In this document: one piece after another, positions 8,509 through 16,878 of the stretch
Layout of the letters: every line of letters begins with the position of its first letter
Position numbering within the stretch: position 1 is the first letter of the stretch
Origin: Edaphobacter sp. 4G125
GTDB taxonomy: Bacteria > Acidobacteriota > Terriglobia > Terriglobales > Acidobacteriaceae
Direction of reading: 5' to 3'
NCBI RefSeq assembly: GCF_014274685.1
Contig: NZ_CP060393.1
Location: forward strand, 3,035,501 to 3,099,500
DNA length: 64,000 nt
The notes under the pieces: generated by a model
Seen by the model: the letters and a program-made list of their open reading frames with translations, nothing else
Told to the model about the DNA's origin: nothing
Databases searched by the model: none
Translations under genes and position numbers: made by a program

Positions 8509-10881
8509 TCAGCGTGCGTGCTCCTCTTCCTCAATGACAGAAAAGACCTTGTTTAAAGCGCTATGTAACTCTTTGGTCACTCGGGCAACTCGGGTCGCCA
8601 CCTCCGTGTCCGCGATCCCATCGAGCGAACGAGCAGCTACGTATAGACGCATCAGGAGAGCCGGATCGCCGTCGGCAATTGCCTCCCGGATATGTTCGTC
8701 CATCGCATCACCATAACGAAGCATGTTGACGTGCATTCCATAGGTAATAGCCTCGACTATGCCGCGGGCGGGGCATGGCACTGAGCCGTAGCCTGGCAGA
8801 GCATGTTCATAGACCGAACTTGCATGCTCGAAGGATGGGCGACCCACATCTCGCAATGTAGCTCGGAATTTGCCAACTCGCATGAAAATCGAGGGCGCTA
8901 TCAGAACTGGACCCGGCTCTTGGTTGATGGCGATGCCCGCATAAGAAAGGTGAGAGAGAATTTGCCACGGGTGGATGTCTGTCAACAGCCGGAGAGGGCC
9001 TTCATCTTCGGGCCACTCCAATTCCTGCTCAGTGCCATCCTCAAACTTCAGCCGCAGGGCATCGCCGTCATATATAAGCTCGACAAGATGGCCTCCAGGC
9101 GCTTGCATCAGGAAGTTGCCACTATCTTTTAGTTCTTCGTGGGGCTCCAGTTCCATGAGTCGCCCAGCGATCTCAAAGAAAAGAGCTGCATCGCGTAGCG
9201 CAAGATCAATCAAAACGGAAGCTGCAACCCGATCCCCTAGCGCCAAGCTTCGTGTCCATCGCAATAACGCATTTGTTGCCGCTTCCTCACCCTCCATCTC
9301 CACCCTCTTCAAAAGCATCGGCATCAGAACAGGAACGCAGGCGGCACTGAGTAATTCAGGAACGGTCGGGACAATGACTACGGAAGACAACAGTGGGATT
9401 CGTTTGATATGGCCTTGCGCCAAAAGTCGATTGAATACTTCTGACGTCAAATGGGCCTGTGCTCCTTCAAGGGAGATTACGCCGATTCCCATCCCAATGG
9501 CGGTGAGATGGACGCTCTGCTGACGTGCTGGAGAATCTTGAAAGTAGCAGTTGGCAAGGGCGAGATAGTCCGCACGCAGCTCAGATGAGGTGGCGGTGCG
9601 ATCCCATAGCGCCCTCAGAAATGTTGTCGGAAGTACGGGAGGGACGCGGCGCACCATTCCTTCTGGCATTTCCTCTTTATCGTCTTCCAGGGACATCATC
9701 AGGCGAAGGATGTGCGGTTGCCGCATAGAGAGCTCAAATTGTTCAGGATTAGGTAAAAGCGTCCTCTCTCCTTCACGAAGATTCGTCTGTGCAACCTCCA
9801 ATTCGTCGTCGGTCAACTCTCGCATCATGACTGCTTTCGCGTGCCGCCCAAGCTTCGACAACGTCATCCGGCCGGGAACGCTGCGTACTCTATCCCAATC
9901 TCCATCCGTTAGCGCATAAAGTATGGAGAATTTGTCTCCGGCACTGCCGAGTAACTGGCTCGCCTGCTTCATTAGCTCGGCAGAGTCAGATGGAAACAAG
10001 GAATCGAGAATCAGGAGAAGGCGGGGGCGGTCATCTCCCGTCGTTCCCATGCCCAGACGAAGCCAGTCATACACTTGATCGCGCGGAATACTGGTGCCTA
10101 GTGAGTCGGTAAGAGCTCGCGAAATTTCTTCGAGCAGATCTGATGCTTCCATGCAATCGATATAGAGCGGCGCGAGGCTGAACTCTTCAGCCCGACAGCA
10201 CAGTTCCGCAATGACGTTAGTCTTTCCTGAGAGAGGAGGTCCAACGAGAGCTAGGGCTTTCTCACCCGCTATAGAGAAGCCACCTCCGAGAATCGCGGTA
10301 GCCCGTCGCGGCAAGCTAAAGTCTGAGCTCAGCGGTTTCGTGAAATCGCTCCGTTGTGCTTTTAGGTCTTCTAACAGTCGTTTGGTTTCTGCGCGGAGAG
10401 CGGCGGCCCACGTCTCAGGACTTCCTCCGATGATGCTCCGAATTGCTTCTTCTCGTGCAGAGGAAGCCAATTGGGACCCACGTTGCAGGACTTGCGCTAA
10501 CACTTTCTCGTCAATGGATGTGCCATCGAGCTTCTTACCATCGAAAGTCGCATAGAGTTCAGTCGATGCACCATTTGTAACCGCGAGCAGAGGTATCATG
10601 GGCCGATGCAGTCGGGCATAGCTTAATCCTTGCTCGACATCTTCGTCCGTTAGAGCAATCTCTGGGCCCTTCAGTTCCAGCAGTACGGTAGGTTTTTCAG
10701 CTACAGACAGGATTACATCTCCGCGTCCACGTTGTAGTGTCTTTCTCGCATCTATCTCAAATGTGTTATGACCGAGCTTGAGTGTAAACACTCGTTGGGT
10801 TTCTACTTGGGTGCGGAGGGGCGTTGGAAACAGCGACAAAAGCGCAGTAGCCAAATGGCTCTCAAACGTTGCTTCGTTCAT
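8509..10881 (-). CDS. PD-(D/E)xK nuclease fused to a STAND-type NTPase (Avs-like)
   Basis: 790 residues, ATG 10881 preceded by GGAGAG. The N-terminal domain resembles the HsdR/type I restriction nuclease core: GDVILSV (Asp55), LLELKGPE (Glu69, Lys71), and a QGLSYARL motif (Gln84). Next comes a P-loop NTPase: Walker A GPPLSGKT (214-221) and Walker B RLLLILDSL (Asp293), followed by a long alpha-helical C-terminus with no evident TPR consensus. Nuclease-STAND proteins of the Avs type sense phage proteins through the C-terminal part, oligomerise, and degrade DNA. The order effector-NTPase-sensor fits, and the location in a restriction cluster supports it. It is shorter than typical Avs proteins, so it may be a separate subfamily. 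Function inferred. Confidence 0.75.
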   Translation of the reverse strand: MNEATFESHLATALLSLFPTPLRTQVETQRVFTLKLGHNTFEIDARKTLQRGRGDVILSVAEKPTVLLELKGPEIALTDEDVEQGLSYARLHRPMIPLLAVTNGASTELYATFDGKKLDGTSIDEKVLAQVLQRGSQLASSAREEAIRSIIGGSPETWAAALRAETKRLLEDLKAQRSDFTKPLSSDFSLPRRATAILGGGFSIAGEKALALVGPPLSGKTNVIAELCCRAEEFSLAPLYIDCMEASDLLEEISRALTDSLGTSIPRDQVYDWLRLGMGTTGDDRPRLLLILDSLFPSDSAELMKQASQLLGSAGDKFSILYALTDGDWDRVRSVPGRMTLSKLGRHAKAVMMRELTDDELEVAQTNLREGERTLLPNPEQFELSMRQPHILRLMMSLEDDKEEMPEGMVRRVPPVLPTTFLRALWDRTATSSELRADYLALANCYFQDSPARQQSVHLTAIGMGIGVISLEGAQAHLTSEVFNRLLAQGHIKRIPLLSSVVIVPTVPELLSAACVPVLMPMLLKRVEMEGEEAATNALLRWTRSLALGDRVAASVLIDLALRDAALFFEIAGRLMELEPHEELKDSGNFLMQAPGGHLVELIYDGDALRLKFEDGTEQELEWPEDEGPLRLLTDIHPWQILSHLSYAGIAINQEPGPVLIAPSIFMRVGKFRATLRDVGRPSFEHASSVYEHALPGYGSVPCPARGIVEAITYGMHVNMLRYGDAMDEHIREAIADGDPALLMRLYVAARSLDGIADTEVATRVARVTKELHSALNKVFSVIEEEEHAR

Positions 10882-10999
10882 TAAACTCTCCGGAGTAGAA
10901 ACTGATCTGTCCTCTTGTCCTTCACTCAGTACTCCATAGCTAACTGGCTAATGTCCATAATGATTACTCTTAATTCAAACGACGCTGTCGGTTAACTCA

Positions 11000-12040
11000 C
11001 TAAAGTGAATCCAATGGTGGTGGCCACTTTTGCTCCAGCAATAGCTCGGGCCAGACGAGAAGAACTCCAAGCGAAGAACAAAGCTCGATCCAGGAGCCGT
11101 CACGCGGTTTTCGTTCGACAATCAGAACGGGACATGCCTTGAGCTCGCGCATGGTGTGGGCGTACCTAAGAACTTGCCCAAGTCCCAATCGCATTTGTTT
11201 CTCTTCATTTTGGTTCGTCAGCGACTTCACTTCGGCGACGTAGTGCCTTTCGGTCGCTTGCCACGCGATGTCGAAGTTCGGCTCGTCCGCCGAGGGCGAA
11301 CGAGGTACATGGCCCTGCTTGGTGAGAAAATCGGCAAATAGATTCTGTGTTTTTGCGTGCCCTCGGACACCTCTCTCCACTAGCGCAGGATCAACAGAGA
11401 ATGCGTCGCGTTCAGCGACGGATGCAGCTTCATCAGCGCGTCGGTAATTGTCTTTGATGGGCCTTTCGGTAACGCTCTCTTGCGGATGCGGAACGGTGTT
11501 CGCAGCAAAGTCCATGCCGAGGAGATTCACAAGTGCGTGAGGGAATTTGAATAAATATCCTTGCAGCGGCCTCATTGGCCTATTCGATACCTCGAATGGG
11601 AAGTAAAGTGGGGAACCGTATCGAGTCTGCAGGTCATCAATTATCACCTTGATCGCACCCTTTTTCGCTCTAATCATCTCCAGATCGACAGGATGATTTA
11701 GGCGATTGAACGCCTCAAGCCCGTGATACCAGCCCGGACGAGTGTGTGGCTCTATACCGGCTGAACGCGCCGAAGTTCCGCGAGCGGCCCACAGCACTTC
11801 GTCACCCCAGTGCTCACCGACAACCTTTGATTGCGCCACAATCTGTTGAACATTGCCGTCATAGTGGAAAACAACATCTCCCGGTCGGAGGTGCTTGATG
11901 AGCGAATAACTCCAATGCTCCTGTCCGTTTTCGCCAGCTTGCGGAGCTTTGAGGTTGCTACCGATATCCGGCCGGCGTGTGACTTCGAGCCAGAAACGTT
12001 CTTTATCCTCAGACTTCCACCAACTATGAATTCCCGCCAT
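11000..12040 (-). CDS. EVE/PUA-like domain protein with C-terminal PD-(D/E)xK nuclease
   Basis: 346 residues from ATG 12040, which has AGAGGAAGG five bases upstream. A GTG at 12151 would add 37 residues. The N-terminus (IHSWW...RFWLEVTRRPDIG...WSYSLIKHLRPGDVVFHY) looks like an EVE/PUA-type domain, which binds modified bases in other restriction proteins. The C-terminus has a nuclease-like core: FDIAW (Asp257), VAEVKSL (Glu270, Lys272), and GLGQVLRYA (Gln289). This pairing suggests a modification-dependent (type IV) restriction enzyme. It is the last member of the co-oriented defence cluster, 118 bp upstream of the STAND gene, and borders an IS110 element. Function inferred. Confidence 0.7.
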   Translation of the reverse strand: MAGIHSWWKSEDKERFWLEVTRRPDIGSNLKAPQAGENGQEHWSYSLIKHLRPGDVVFHYDGNVQQIVAQSKVVGEHWGDEVLWAARGTSARSAGIEPHTRPGWYHGLEAFNRLNHPVDLEMIRAKKGAIKVIIDDLQTRYGSPLYFPFEVSNRPMRPLQGYLFKFPHALVNLLGMDFAANTVPHPQESVTERPIKDNYRRADEAASVAERDAFSVDPALVERGVRGHAKTQNLFADFLTKQGHVPRSPSADEPNFDIAWQATERHYVAEVKSLTNQNEEKQMRLGLGQVLRYAHTMRELKACPVLIVERKPRDGSWIELCSSLGVLLVWPELLLEQKWPPPLDSL

Positions 12041-12165
12041 TATGCCTTCCTCTATTTGTAGTGCGGTCTGTCTGGCAATCTCCACTTCATCATAGGCAAA
12101 CCGGAGGAAGTATCCTCCTTGGCTGCGTCCGCCTCGCGTCTCCTCCGCCACCTACCTCAGCGGCC

Positions 12166-12304
12166 TGTTCCTGCCGCAACGCGACCCTGCAAGTCATGCG
12201 TGCTGACGCACGCAGATAAGGAAAACAAGCCTCGCTAAGTCTGTATGTCTCTGCTCGAGTCGAAGCCCGGCTTCGGTTCTCCTGTAGAGAGGAGGACTTG
12301 AGAC
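12166..12304 (+). ncRNA. Candidate IS110 bridge RNA region
   Basis: In the IS110 subgroup the non-coding left end upstream of the transposase encodes a bridge RNA whose two loops pair with target and donor DNA. This 139-bp stretch has stable hairpins: GCGTG/CACGC at 12198-12213 and CGAAGC/GCTTCG at 12261-12275. It ends in GGAGGACTTGAGAC before the ATG, which doubles as ribosome binding site. Family knowledge plus visible hairpins; the two guide loops were not assigned. Confidence 0.45.
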
Positions 12305-13414
12305 ATGCAGGCAGTCAGATCATTCGTTGGGATGGACGTCCACAAGGAGACCATTTCGATTAGCGTGGCCGAAGATGGACGGAACGGCCCGGTGCGGTTT
12401 ATCGGCGTCATACCCAACCAGCCGGATGACATCGCGAAGATGGCCAAGCGGCTTGCGAAGCACGGCGAGCTCGATTTCTGTTACGAAGCCGGCGGTTGCG
12501 GCTACAACATCTATCGCCAACTCACTGCGTTGGGCCACAGTTGCACGGTCGCGGCGACCTCGATGATTCCGCGCAAGCCGGGTGAGAGGATCAAGACGGA
12601 TCGGCGGGACTCGCAGAAGCTGGCGATCCTGCACCGATCTGGTGACCTAACGCAGGTGTGGGTGCCGGACGCGACACATGAGGCGTTGCGTGATCTCGTT
12701 CGTGCGCGTGTGGATGCATCCATGCATCTGATGCGCTGTCGTCAGCAGTTACTCGCGTTCCTGCTCCGCCACGGGCGATCTTATCCAACCGGCAAGCACT
12801 GGACGCAGCGCCACCGTTCCTGGCTAGCTGGACAGACCTTTCAAGTGGAAGTTCATCGCATCGTGTTCCAGGATTATGTCGAAGCAGTGTGGACTGCACA
12901 GGAGAGAAGAGACGCGCTGATCGAACGGATCGGTGCGATGACGGCAAGCTGGTCGCTTGGCCCATTGGTCGAAGCACTGCGCGGCTTGCGAGGGATCGAC
13001 CTACTCTCATCTGCCACGTTCTTGGCTACGACCGGCGACCTGAGCCGCTTCGAGTCGCCACGGATGCTGATGGGCTACCTCGGCCTCGTTCCGTCCGAAC
13101 ACTCCAGCGGTGGCAGCATCCGTCGCGGAGGTATTACGAAGACCGGCAACCGCGAAGCACGGAGGATGCTGATCGAAGCGGCATGGAGCTATCGCTATCC
13201 AGCCCGTGTCGCTAAGGAGAAGGCCGAGATCCTCGTCCGCTTGCCGAAGAACGTTAGGGATATCGCGTGGAAGGCACAGACCAGGCTTTGCGCTCGCTAT
13301 CGAACGATGATTGCGCGCGGTAAGAAGCCTACGGTCGTCGTGGCGGCACTTGCACGCGAACTCGCGGGCTTTATCTGGGCTATCGGTCAGGAGATGCGAT
13401 TGTCTGGAGCATAG
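12305..13414 (+). CDS. IS110-family transposase (DEDD)
   Basis: 369 residues. The N-terminal RuvC-like DEDD domain shows Asp11 (GMDVHKE), Glu61 (CYEAGG), and Asp99/Asp102 (KTDRRDSQKLA). The C-terminal transposase_20 domain has GLRGIDLLSSATFLA, MGYLGLVPSEHSS and GGITKTGNREARRMLIEAAW, where the catalytic serine is expected. IS110 recombinases excise and insert a circular element under bridge-RNA guidance. Start ATG 12305 follows GAGGAGGAC. The frame is intact, so the copy may be active. Confidence 0.94.
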   Translation: MQAVRSFVGMDVHKETISISVAEDGRNGPVRFIGVIPNQPDDIAKMAKRLAKHGELDFCYEAGGCGYNIYRQLTALGHSCTVAATSMIPRKPGERIKTDRRDSQKLAILHRSGDLTQVWVPDATHEALRDLVRARVDASMHLMRCRQQLLAFLLRHGRSYPTGKHWTQRHRSWLAGQTFQVEVHRIVFQDYVEAVWTAQERRDALIERIGAMTASWSLGPLVEALRGLRGIDLLSSATFLATTGDLSRFESPRMLMGYLGLVPSEHSSGGSIRRGGITKTGNREARRMLIEAAWSYRYPARVAKEKAEILVRLPKNVRDIAWKAQTRLCARYRTMIARGKKPTVVVAALARELAGFIWAIGQEMRLSGA

Positions 13415-13435
13415 GTATCTCTATCGAGTCCTTTG

Positions 13436-14017
13436 CTATTGCGCTTTTCGGCAGGCAGATACCACTTGCCTTTTCCAGTCCTTCCCATCTTTCACCGGAT
13501 TGTCTCCGCTGATGGGTGTCATCCACTCGGCCAAGGCTGATGGACGACGAGCAACACCAACCAGATACACCGGGTGGTCCGGTGTGCTGCTCTTATCTAA
13601 AAAGACGACGATCGAGTACCGTGGCCAGCTTTTATCTGAGTACACGGGTTTTCGAGGTCCACCGTCGGGGAACTGTGAGGTGCCTAGCGCAACCAGCTTC
13701 AACTGCTCCGGCTGACTTGTCAGATCGCTTGTCACGTATGTGCGGAGATTGCCGAGTTCAGGATCGTGAACTTCCTGGCCGGTGACCGCAGCTGTGCAGG
13801 TCAGCTCTAGTTCCGACTCAGATGGTGGAACCCGTTTCAGACGAGGCAGACCACTGCCTGATCGGATAGCTCGGATATTCCGTTCGACCGCATCTTCCGA
13901 AGCGGGTTGACGCACCACGGAGCTACTGGAGACTCCTTGAACAGACATTGTCTGCGCTGGAACGGTCTGCTCAACAAGAAGAGCAGAGACAGCCAACGCG
14001 AACAGAAGCTTGAGCAT
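13436..14017 (-). CDS. Secreted hypothetical protein
   Basis: 193 residues from ATG 14017 (the frame opens eight codons further up). The N-terminus MLKLLFALAVSALLVEQTVPAQ is a typical Sec signal peptide ending near AQT. The mature part has no motif I recognise; it is polar with one Cys pair candidate (CTAAV and SACRKAQ). It converges on the IS110 transposase: its stop is only 22 bp from the transposase stop, so the IS may have supplied or clipped the C-terminus. No ribosome binding site is obvious. Confidence 0.6.
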   Translation of the reverse strand: MLKLLFALAVSALLVEQTVPAQTMSVQGVSSSSVVRQPASEDAVERNIRAIRSGSGLPRLKRVPPSESELELTCTAAVTGQEVHDPELGNLRTYVTSDLTSQPEQLKLVALGTSQFPDGGPRKPVYSDKSWPRYSIVVFLDKSSTPDHPVYLVGVARRPSALAEWMTPISGDNPVKDGKDWKRQVVSACRKAQ

Positions 14018-14055
14018 GACAACACGATAGCAAACGCCCACGCTTTACCGCTTTA

Positions 14056-14243
14056 CCTATGGTGTGGGGAACCGGGTAGCCGGTCATGGTGATCCTCGTG
14101 AGCCCCTTGGGCCGGTGTACCTTCCGACGCCCGCGCTAAGTCCGAGGCAAGCCTGCGACGACACACGTTCGTGCGGTATCCAACCCGCGTATGGAAGTTT
14201 GAGCGACTGTCGCTGAACGCTGCCCGGTTCCCGACCCCATAGG
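14056..14243 (+). ncRNA. Structured RNA, 6S (SsrS)-like candidate
   Basis: 188 nt whose termini pair: CCTATGG (14056-14062) with CCATAGG (14237-14243), an internal loop, then GGGAACCGGG with CCCGGTTCCC and four more pairs. Inside, CCCCTTGGGCCG (about 14103-14114) and CTGCGACGACACA (14153-14165) resemble, in the same order, segments I recall from E. coli 6S RNA (CCCCTGAGCCG and CTGCGACGACACA; 184 nt). 6S RNA mimics an open promoter and sequesters RNA polymerase. An AGCGA/TCGCT hairpin lies in the 3' arm. No long open reading frame crosses it. Strand choice rests on this likeness. It may instead be another structured RNA. Confidence 0.5.
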
Positions 14244-14531
14244 AACTCGAAGAAACAAAAACAACTGCTGCCTTAATAAGGCAAAAAAACGCAGTGCAAA
14301 TATTCCTGCGCTTGACACAGAACTAGAGACATGGAGGGGCTCGGCCCCACGCGCTCTGCAAGGCCGTTCGCCCTCTGGATTTTGGCTCCCCCGCAAGCGG
14401 TCCCCCCAAAAAGCTGCGCTCGAAGACCTTTCCGTTTGCTACCCCCGCCTTCGCCAGGAGGCGTTCGGCATGTACATGCCGCGTTTCAACGCGGACGTGC
14501 AAAAGCAAAAGCCGACCAAGGAGTAAAGGCC
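14244..14531 (+). promoter_or_regulatory. Leader of the ardC-like gene
   Basis: 288 bp with a TTGACA box near 14312 and strong secondary structure close to the gene: a CGCC/GGCG hairpin near 14447-14464, the palindrome GGCATGTACATGCC (14467-14480), and CCGCGT/ACGCGG with a 4-nt loop (14479-14494). AAGGAG precedes the ATG. The open frame continues upstream to 14331 but its translation there is low-complexity and unlike ArdC, so I treat it as untranslated leader. Possibly an operator or attenuator. Confidence 0.4.
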
Positions 14532-15467
14532 ATGAAGAAAGCCAAGACTACGAACCGACCGAGTATCTATCAGACCGTCACTGACCGCATCGTTCACAGC
14601 CTCAAGGCTGGCGTGATTCCGTGGGAGAAACCTTGGAAGACGCCACGCTTCGCCGGTAGCCCGTCCCCGCGGAATTTCTTTACCGGCAAGCCCTATCGGG
14701 GCATCAATGTCATGCTGCTTTGGTCGAGCAACTTCAGCAGTCCGTTTTGGCTGACCTACAAACAGGCGCACGAGTTGAAAGGCCATGTCCGCAAAGGCGA
14801 AGTGGGAACGCCCATCGTCTTTTACAAGCAACTGCCTCCAGACAAGAAGACTGAAGAGAACAAGGACGAGGACGAACGCGCCCCCTTTCTCCTCTGTCGT
14901 TACACCGTGTTCAACGTCGAGCAGTGCGACGACCTCACCCTGCCGGAGATCGAGCAGCCAACCCCCACTCCGGAAGTAGACGAAAACGAAGTCTGCGAAG
15001 GCATCGTGACCGCATGGGAGAACCGCCCTGCCTTGCATCTGGCAAGCCCCACAGAACACCGCGCCTACTACCGCCCCGGCATGGACTCTGTGCATATGCC
15101 AGCCCGGAGCCGCTTTGTGGATGCGCCCCACTACTACAGCACCCTCTTTCACGAACTGGTACACAGCACCGGCCACAGCAGCCGCCTCAATCGCACCTTT
15201 GGCGACCGCTTCGGGGATGAACTGTACAGCAAGGAAGAGCTAGTTGCCGAGATAGGGGCAGCCTTCCTCTGTGCCATCGCTGGCATTGCCAACGAATACA
15301 CCGATCGCAACACCACCGCCTACATACAGAACTGGATCTCGAAGCTGGAAGAAGACAACCGCCTTGTCATCCACGCCGCCGCCAACGCACAACGCGCCGC
15401 CGATTGCATCCTTGGCAAGACCTTCGAGCTGACCATGCAAGCCACAGCAGAGACCGAGAACGACTAG
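14532..15467 (+). CDS. ArdC-like antirestriction protein (ssDNA-binding domain + zincin)
   Basis: 311 residues, ATG 14532 with AAGGAG 8 nt upstream. The N-terminal ArdC ssDNA-binding domain shows YQTVTDRIVHSLKAG, PWEKPW, and GKPYRGINVMLL. The C-terminal metallopeptidase (PolyVal-type zincin) has HELVHSTGH with downstream Glu (EELVAEIGAAFL). ArdC proteins are carried by plasmids and integrative elements and protect incoming single-stranded DNA from restriction. It is followed after 17 bp by a DUF6908-like gene. Marks this part of the island as derived from a conjugative or mobilisable element. Confidence 0.9.
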   Translation: MKKAKTTNRPSIYQTVTDRIVHSLKAGVIPWEKPWKTPRFAGSPSPRNFFTGKPYRGINVMLLWSSNFSSPFWLTYKQAHELKGHVRKGEVGTPIVFYKQLPPDKKTEENKDEDERAPFLLCRYTVFNVEQCDDLTLPEIEQPTPTPEVDENEVCEGIVTAWENRPALHLASPTEHRAYYRPGMDSVHMPARSRFVDAPHYYSTLFHELVHSTGHSSRLNRTFGDRFGDELYSKEELVAEIGAAFLCAIAGIANEYTDRNTTAYIQNWISKLEEDNRLVIHAAANAQRAADCILGKTFELTMQATAETEND

Positions 15468-15484
15468 CTTTTGGAGGTGGCCGC

Positions 15485-15877
15485 ATGAAGACCATCCTCG
15501 ACATCCTTGTGAAGGTTGGAGAGTGCCACCCCGGCCTCTGCCTCAAGATCGAAAACACACCGTATATGGAGTTTGTCATTGAGGCAATGGACAAGTCCGG
15601 CCCGTGTGGGCTTCCGGCACTCTCCGTATGCCGCTATAGCGAAGTCAACGGTGACCTGATGCGCGACCCCGAAATGTGCTTTGAGCTTAGCTTCGCCGGA
15701 GAACGGCATCTGACCGCCTACTACTACCGCAACGACTTCCTTGGCAGGGACGGCGAACCTGCTGCCCTTTTCTACCCCCAATCAGAAGCAGAAAGGCACC
15801 TAACCGGCATAGCGATGAGTCTTCAAAGGAGGCCACGGCACCGTTTGCCGCTTGCCGGCTATGCTTGGTTCAGTTAA
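15485..15877 (+). CDS. DUF6908-like small protein
   Basis: 130 residues, ATG 15485 after GGAGGTGG. The pattern ILVKVGECHPGLCLKIENTPYMEFVIE...GLPALSVCRY..NGDLMRDPEMCFEL...YYYRNDFLG matches, from memory, the short DUF6908 proteins that accompany ArdC genes in mobile elements. Function unknown. Transcribed with ardC; its end overlaps that of the convergent alcohol dehydrogenase-like gene by four bases. Confidence 0.7.
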   Translation: MKTILDILVKVGECHPGLCLKIENTPYMEFVIEAMDKSGPCGLPALSVCRYSEVNGDLMRDPEMCFELSFAGERHLTAYYYRNDFLGRDGEPAALFYPQSEAERHLTGIAMSLQRRPRHRLPLAGYAWFS

Positions 15878-16878
15878 ACGGTTGCGGTTGCGATGACGAC
15901 CTTACCAATATTCCGCCCCGCTTCAAGGAGTTCGTGGGCGGCTTTCATCGTCTCGGGAGTAAGTCCTATGAGCCGGGTTGTTGCGATCGGTTTGATTCGT
16001 CCTTCTGAAACAAGCGCAGCCACAGCTTCGAGAATGCGTCCTTGACTCTCAACGTCGTACCCGTGGAGCACCTTGCTGAAGACCATTTCCGTGTGGAGCG
16101 ATGCGGACTTCAACATAAGAGTGTTCGCATTGAGTGATGGAGACATATCAACGACCGAGAGATATCCAAAGGGGCGAAGCAACTTCGCTATCCACGAGAG
16201 GTTGTCTGCGGTCTTAGCGGTCGAAAGAATCATGTCAACCTGCTCAATGTGTTCTGCCGACAGTTGTTCTTGGATGTCATTGCTGTGGTCGATCACAAGA
16301 TCAGCGCCCATCTCATGGCACCACTCGCGGGATTCCGGGCGCGACGCGGTGCTTATAACGAGCGCGCTGGTCTCCGCTTTCAGGAGCTGCGTAGCGATGG
16401 AACCTACTCCACCCGCGCCTCCCACGATCAACACCCGTTCGACCCCCACTGGCAGATCGCTTTGCTCACGGAACATAGCCTCCCAAGCAGTAAGCGCACC
16501 TATCGGAAGAGAGGCCGCGTCAACGAACGGAAGGTTGTCGGGAATCTTGGCAATGATGCGATGGTCCACCGCCACACGTTCAGCCCAGGCACCGTCGCGC
16601 GTCATATCGCCAGTGCCGAAGACTCTGTCACCAACTTTGAAACCTCGAACATCTGAGCGGGCAGCGACAACCACGCCAGCAAATTCCCAACCTAGAAGGA
16701 CACGACCGCCCGGCTCCGCGCTGCGTGTCCTGCGGATGAATGCTTCGCCCGGATTGATGCCGACTGCATGTACATCGACTAGGACATCCTCCTCGCGGAG
16801 AGTTGGTTCTGAGACTTCTTCCAGCTTGATAGCGAAGTCTTCGAGGCTATGTGCTTTCTCGTAAACGAGTGCCTTCAT
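15874..16878 (-). CDS. Zinc-type alcohol dehydrogenase-like NADPH:quinone oxidoreductase
   Basis: 334 residues, medium-chain dehydrogenase/reductase fold. GroES-like N-terminal part (VDVHAVGINPGEAFIRR, GWEFAGVV, GDRVFGTG) and a Rossmann NADPH site (VLIVGGAGGVGSIATQLL). Catalytic zinc ligands are not conserved, as in the quinone oxidoreductase branch. It is the last gene of a three-gene operon: its ATG overlaps the stop of the preceding gene (ATGA). Probably reduces quinones or enones; the inducer may be an electrophile sensed by the nearby ArsR/TetR regulators. Confidence 0.85.
   Translation of the reverse strand: MKALVYEKAHSLEDFAIKLEEVSEPTLREEDVLVDVHAVGINPGEAFIRRTRSAEPGGRVLLGWEFAGVVVAARSDVRGFKVGDRVFGTGDMTRDGAWAERVAVDHRIIAKIPDNLPFVDAASLPIGALTAWEAMFREQSDLPVGVERVLIVGGAGGVGSIATQLLKAETSALVISTASRPESREWCHEMGADLVIDHSNDIQEQLSAEHIEQVDMILSTAKTADNLSWIAKLLRPFGYLSVVDMSPSLNANTLMLKSASLHTEMVFSKVLHGYDVESQGRILEAVAALVSEGRIKPIATTRLIGLTPETMKAAHELLEAGRNIGKVVIATATV

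Larger units (their letters stand above)
12166..13430 (+). mobile_element. IS110-family insertion sequence (ends approximate)
   Basis: One DEDD transposase gene with about 140 bp of non-coding DNA before it and only about 20 bp between its stop and the stop of the convergent gene behind it. IS110 elements lack long terminal inverted repeats and often leave no target duplication, so the ends cannot be fixed by eye. The long upstream and short downstream non-coding ends fit the IS110 subgroup rather than IS1111. It separates the defence genes from the secreted-protein/ArdC segment. Confidence 0.75.

Noticed and set aside
14055-14243. Integron attC site or MITE as explanation of the terminal inverted repeat
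   Set aside because: No GTTRRRY/RYYYAAC boxes, no target duplication seen; internal conserved segments fit a structured RNA better.
14331-14531. N-terminal extension of the ArdC-like frame
   Set aside because: The translation is low-complexity and proline/arginine rich; the ATG at 14532 has the proper ribosome binding site and family N-terminus.
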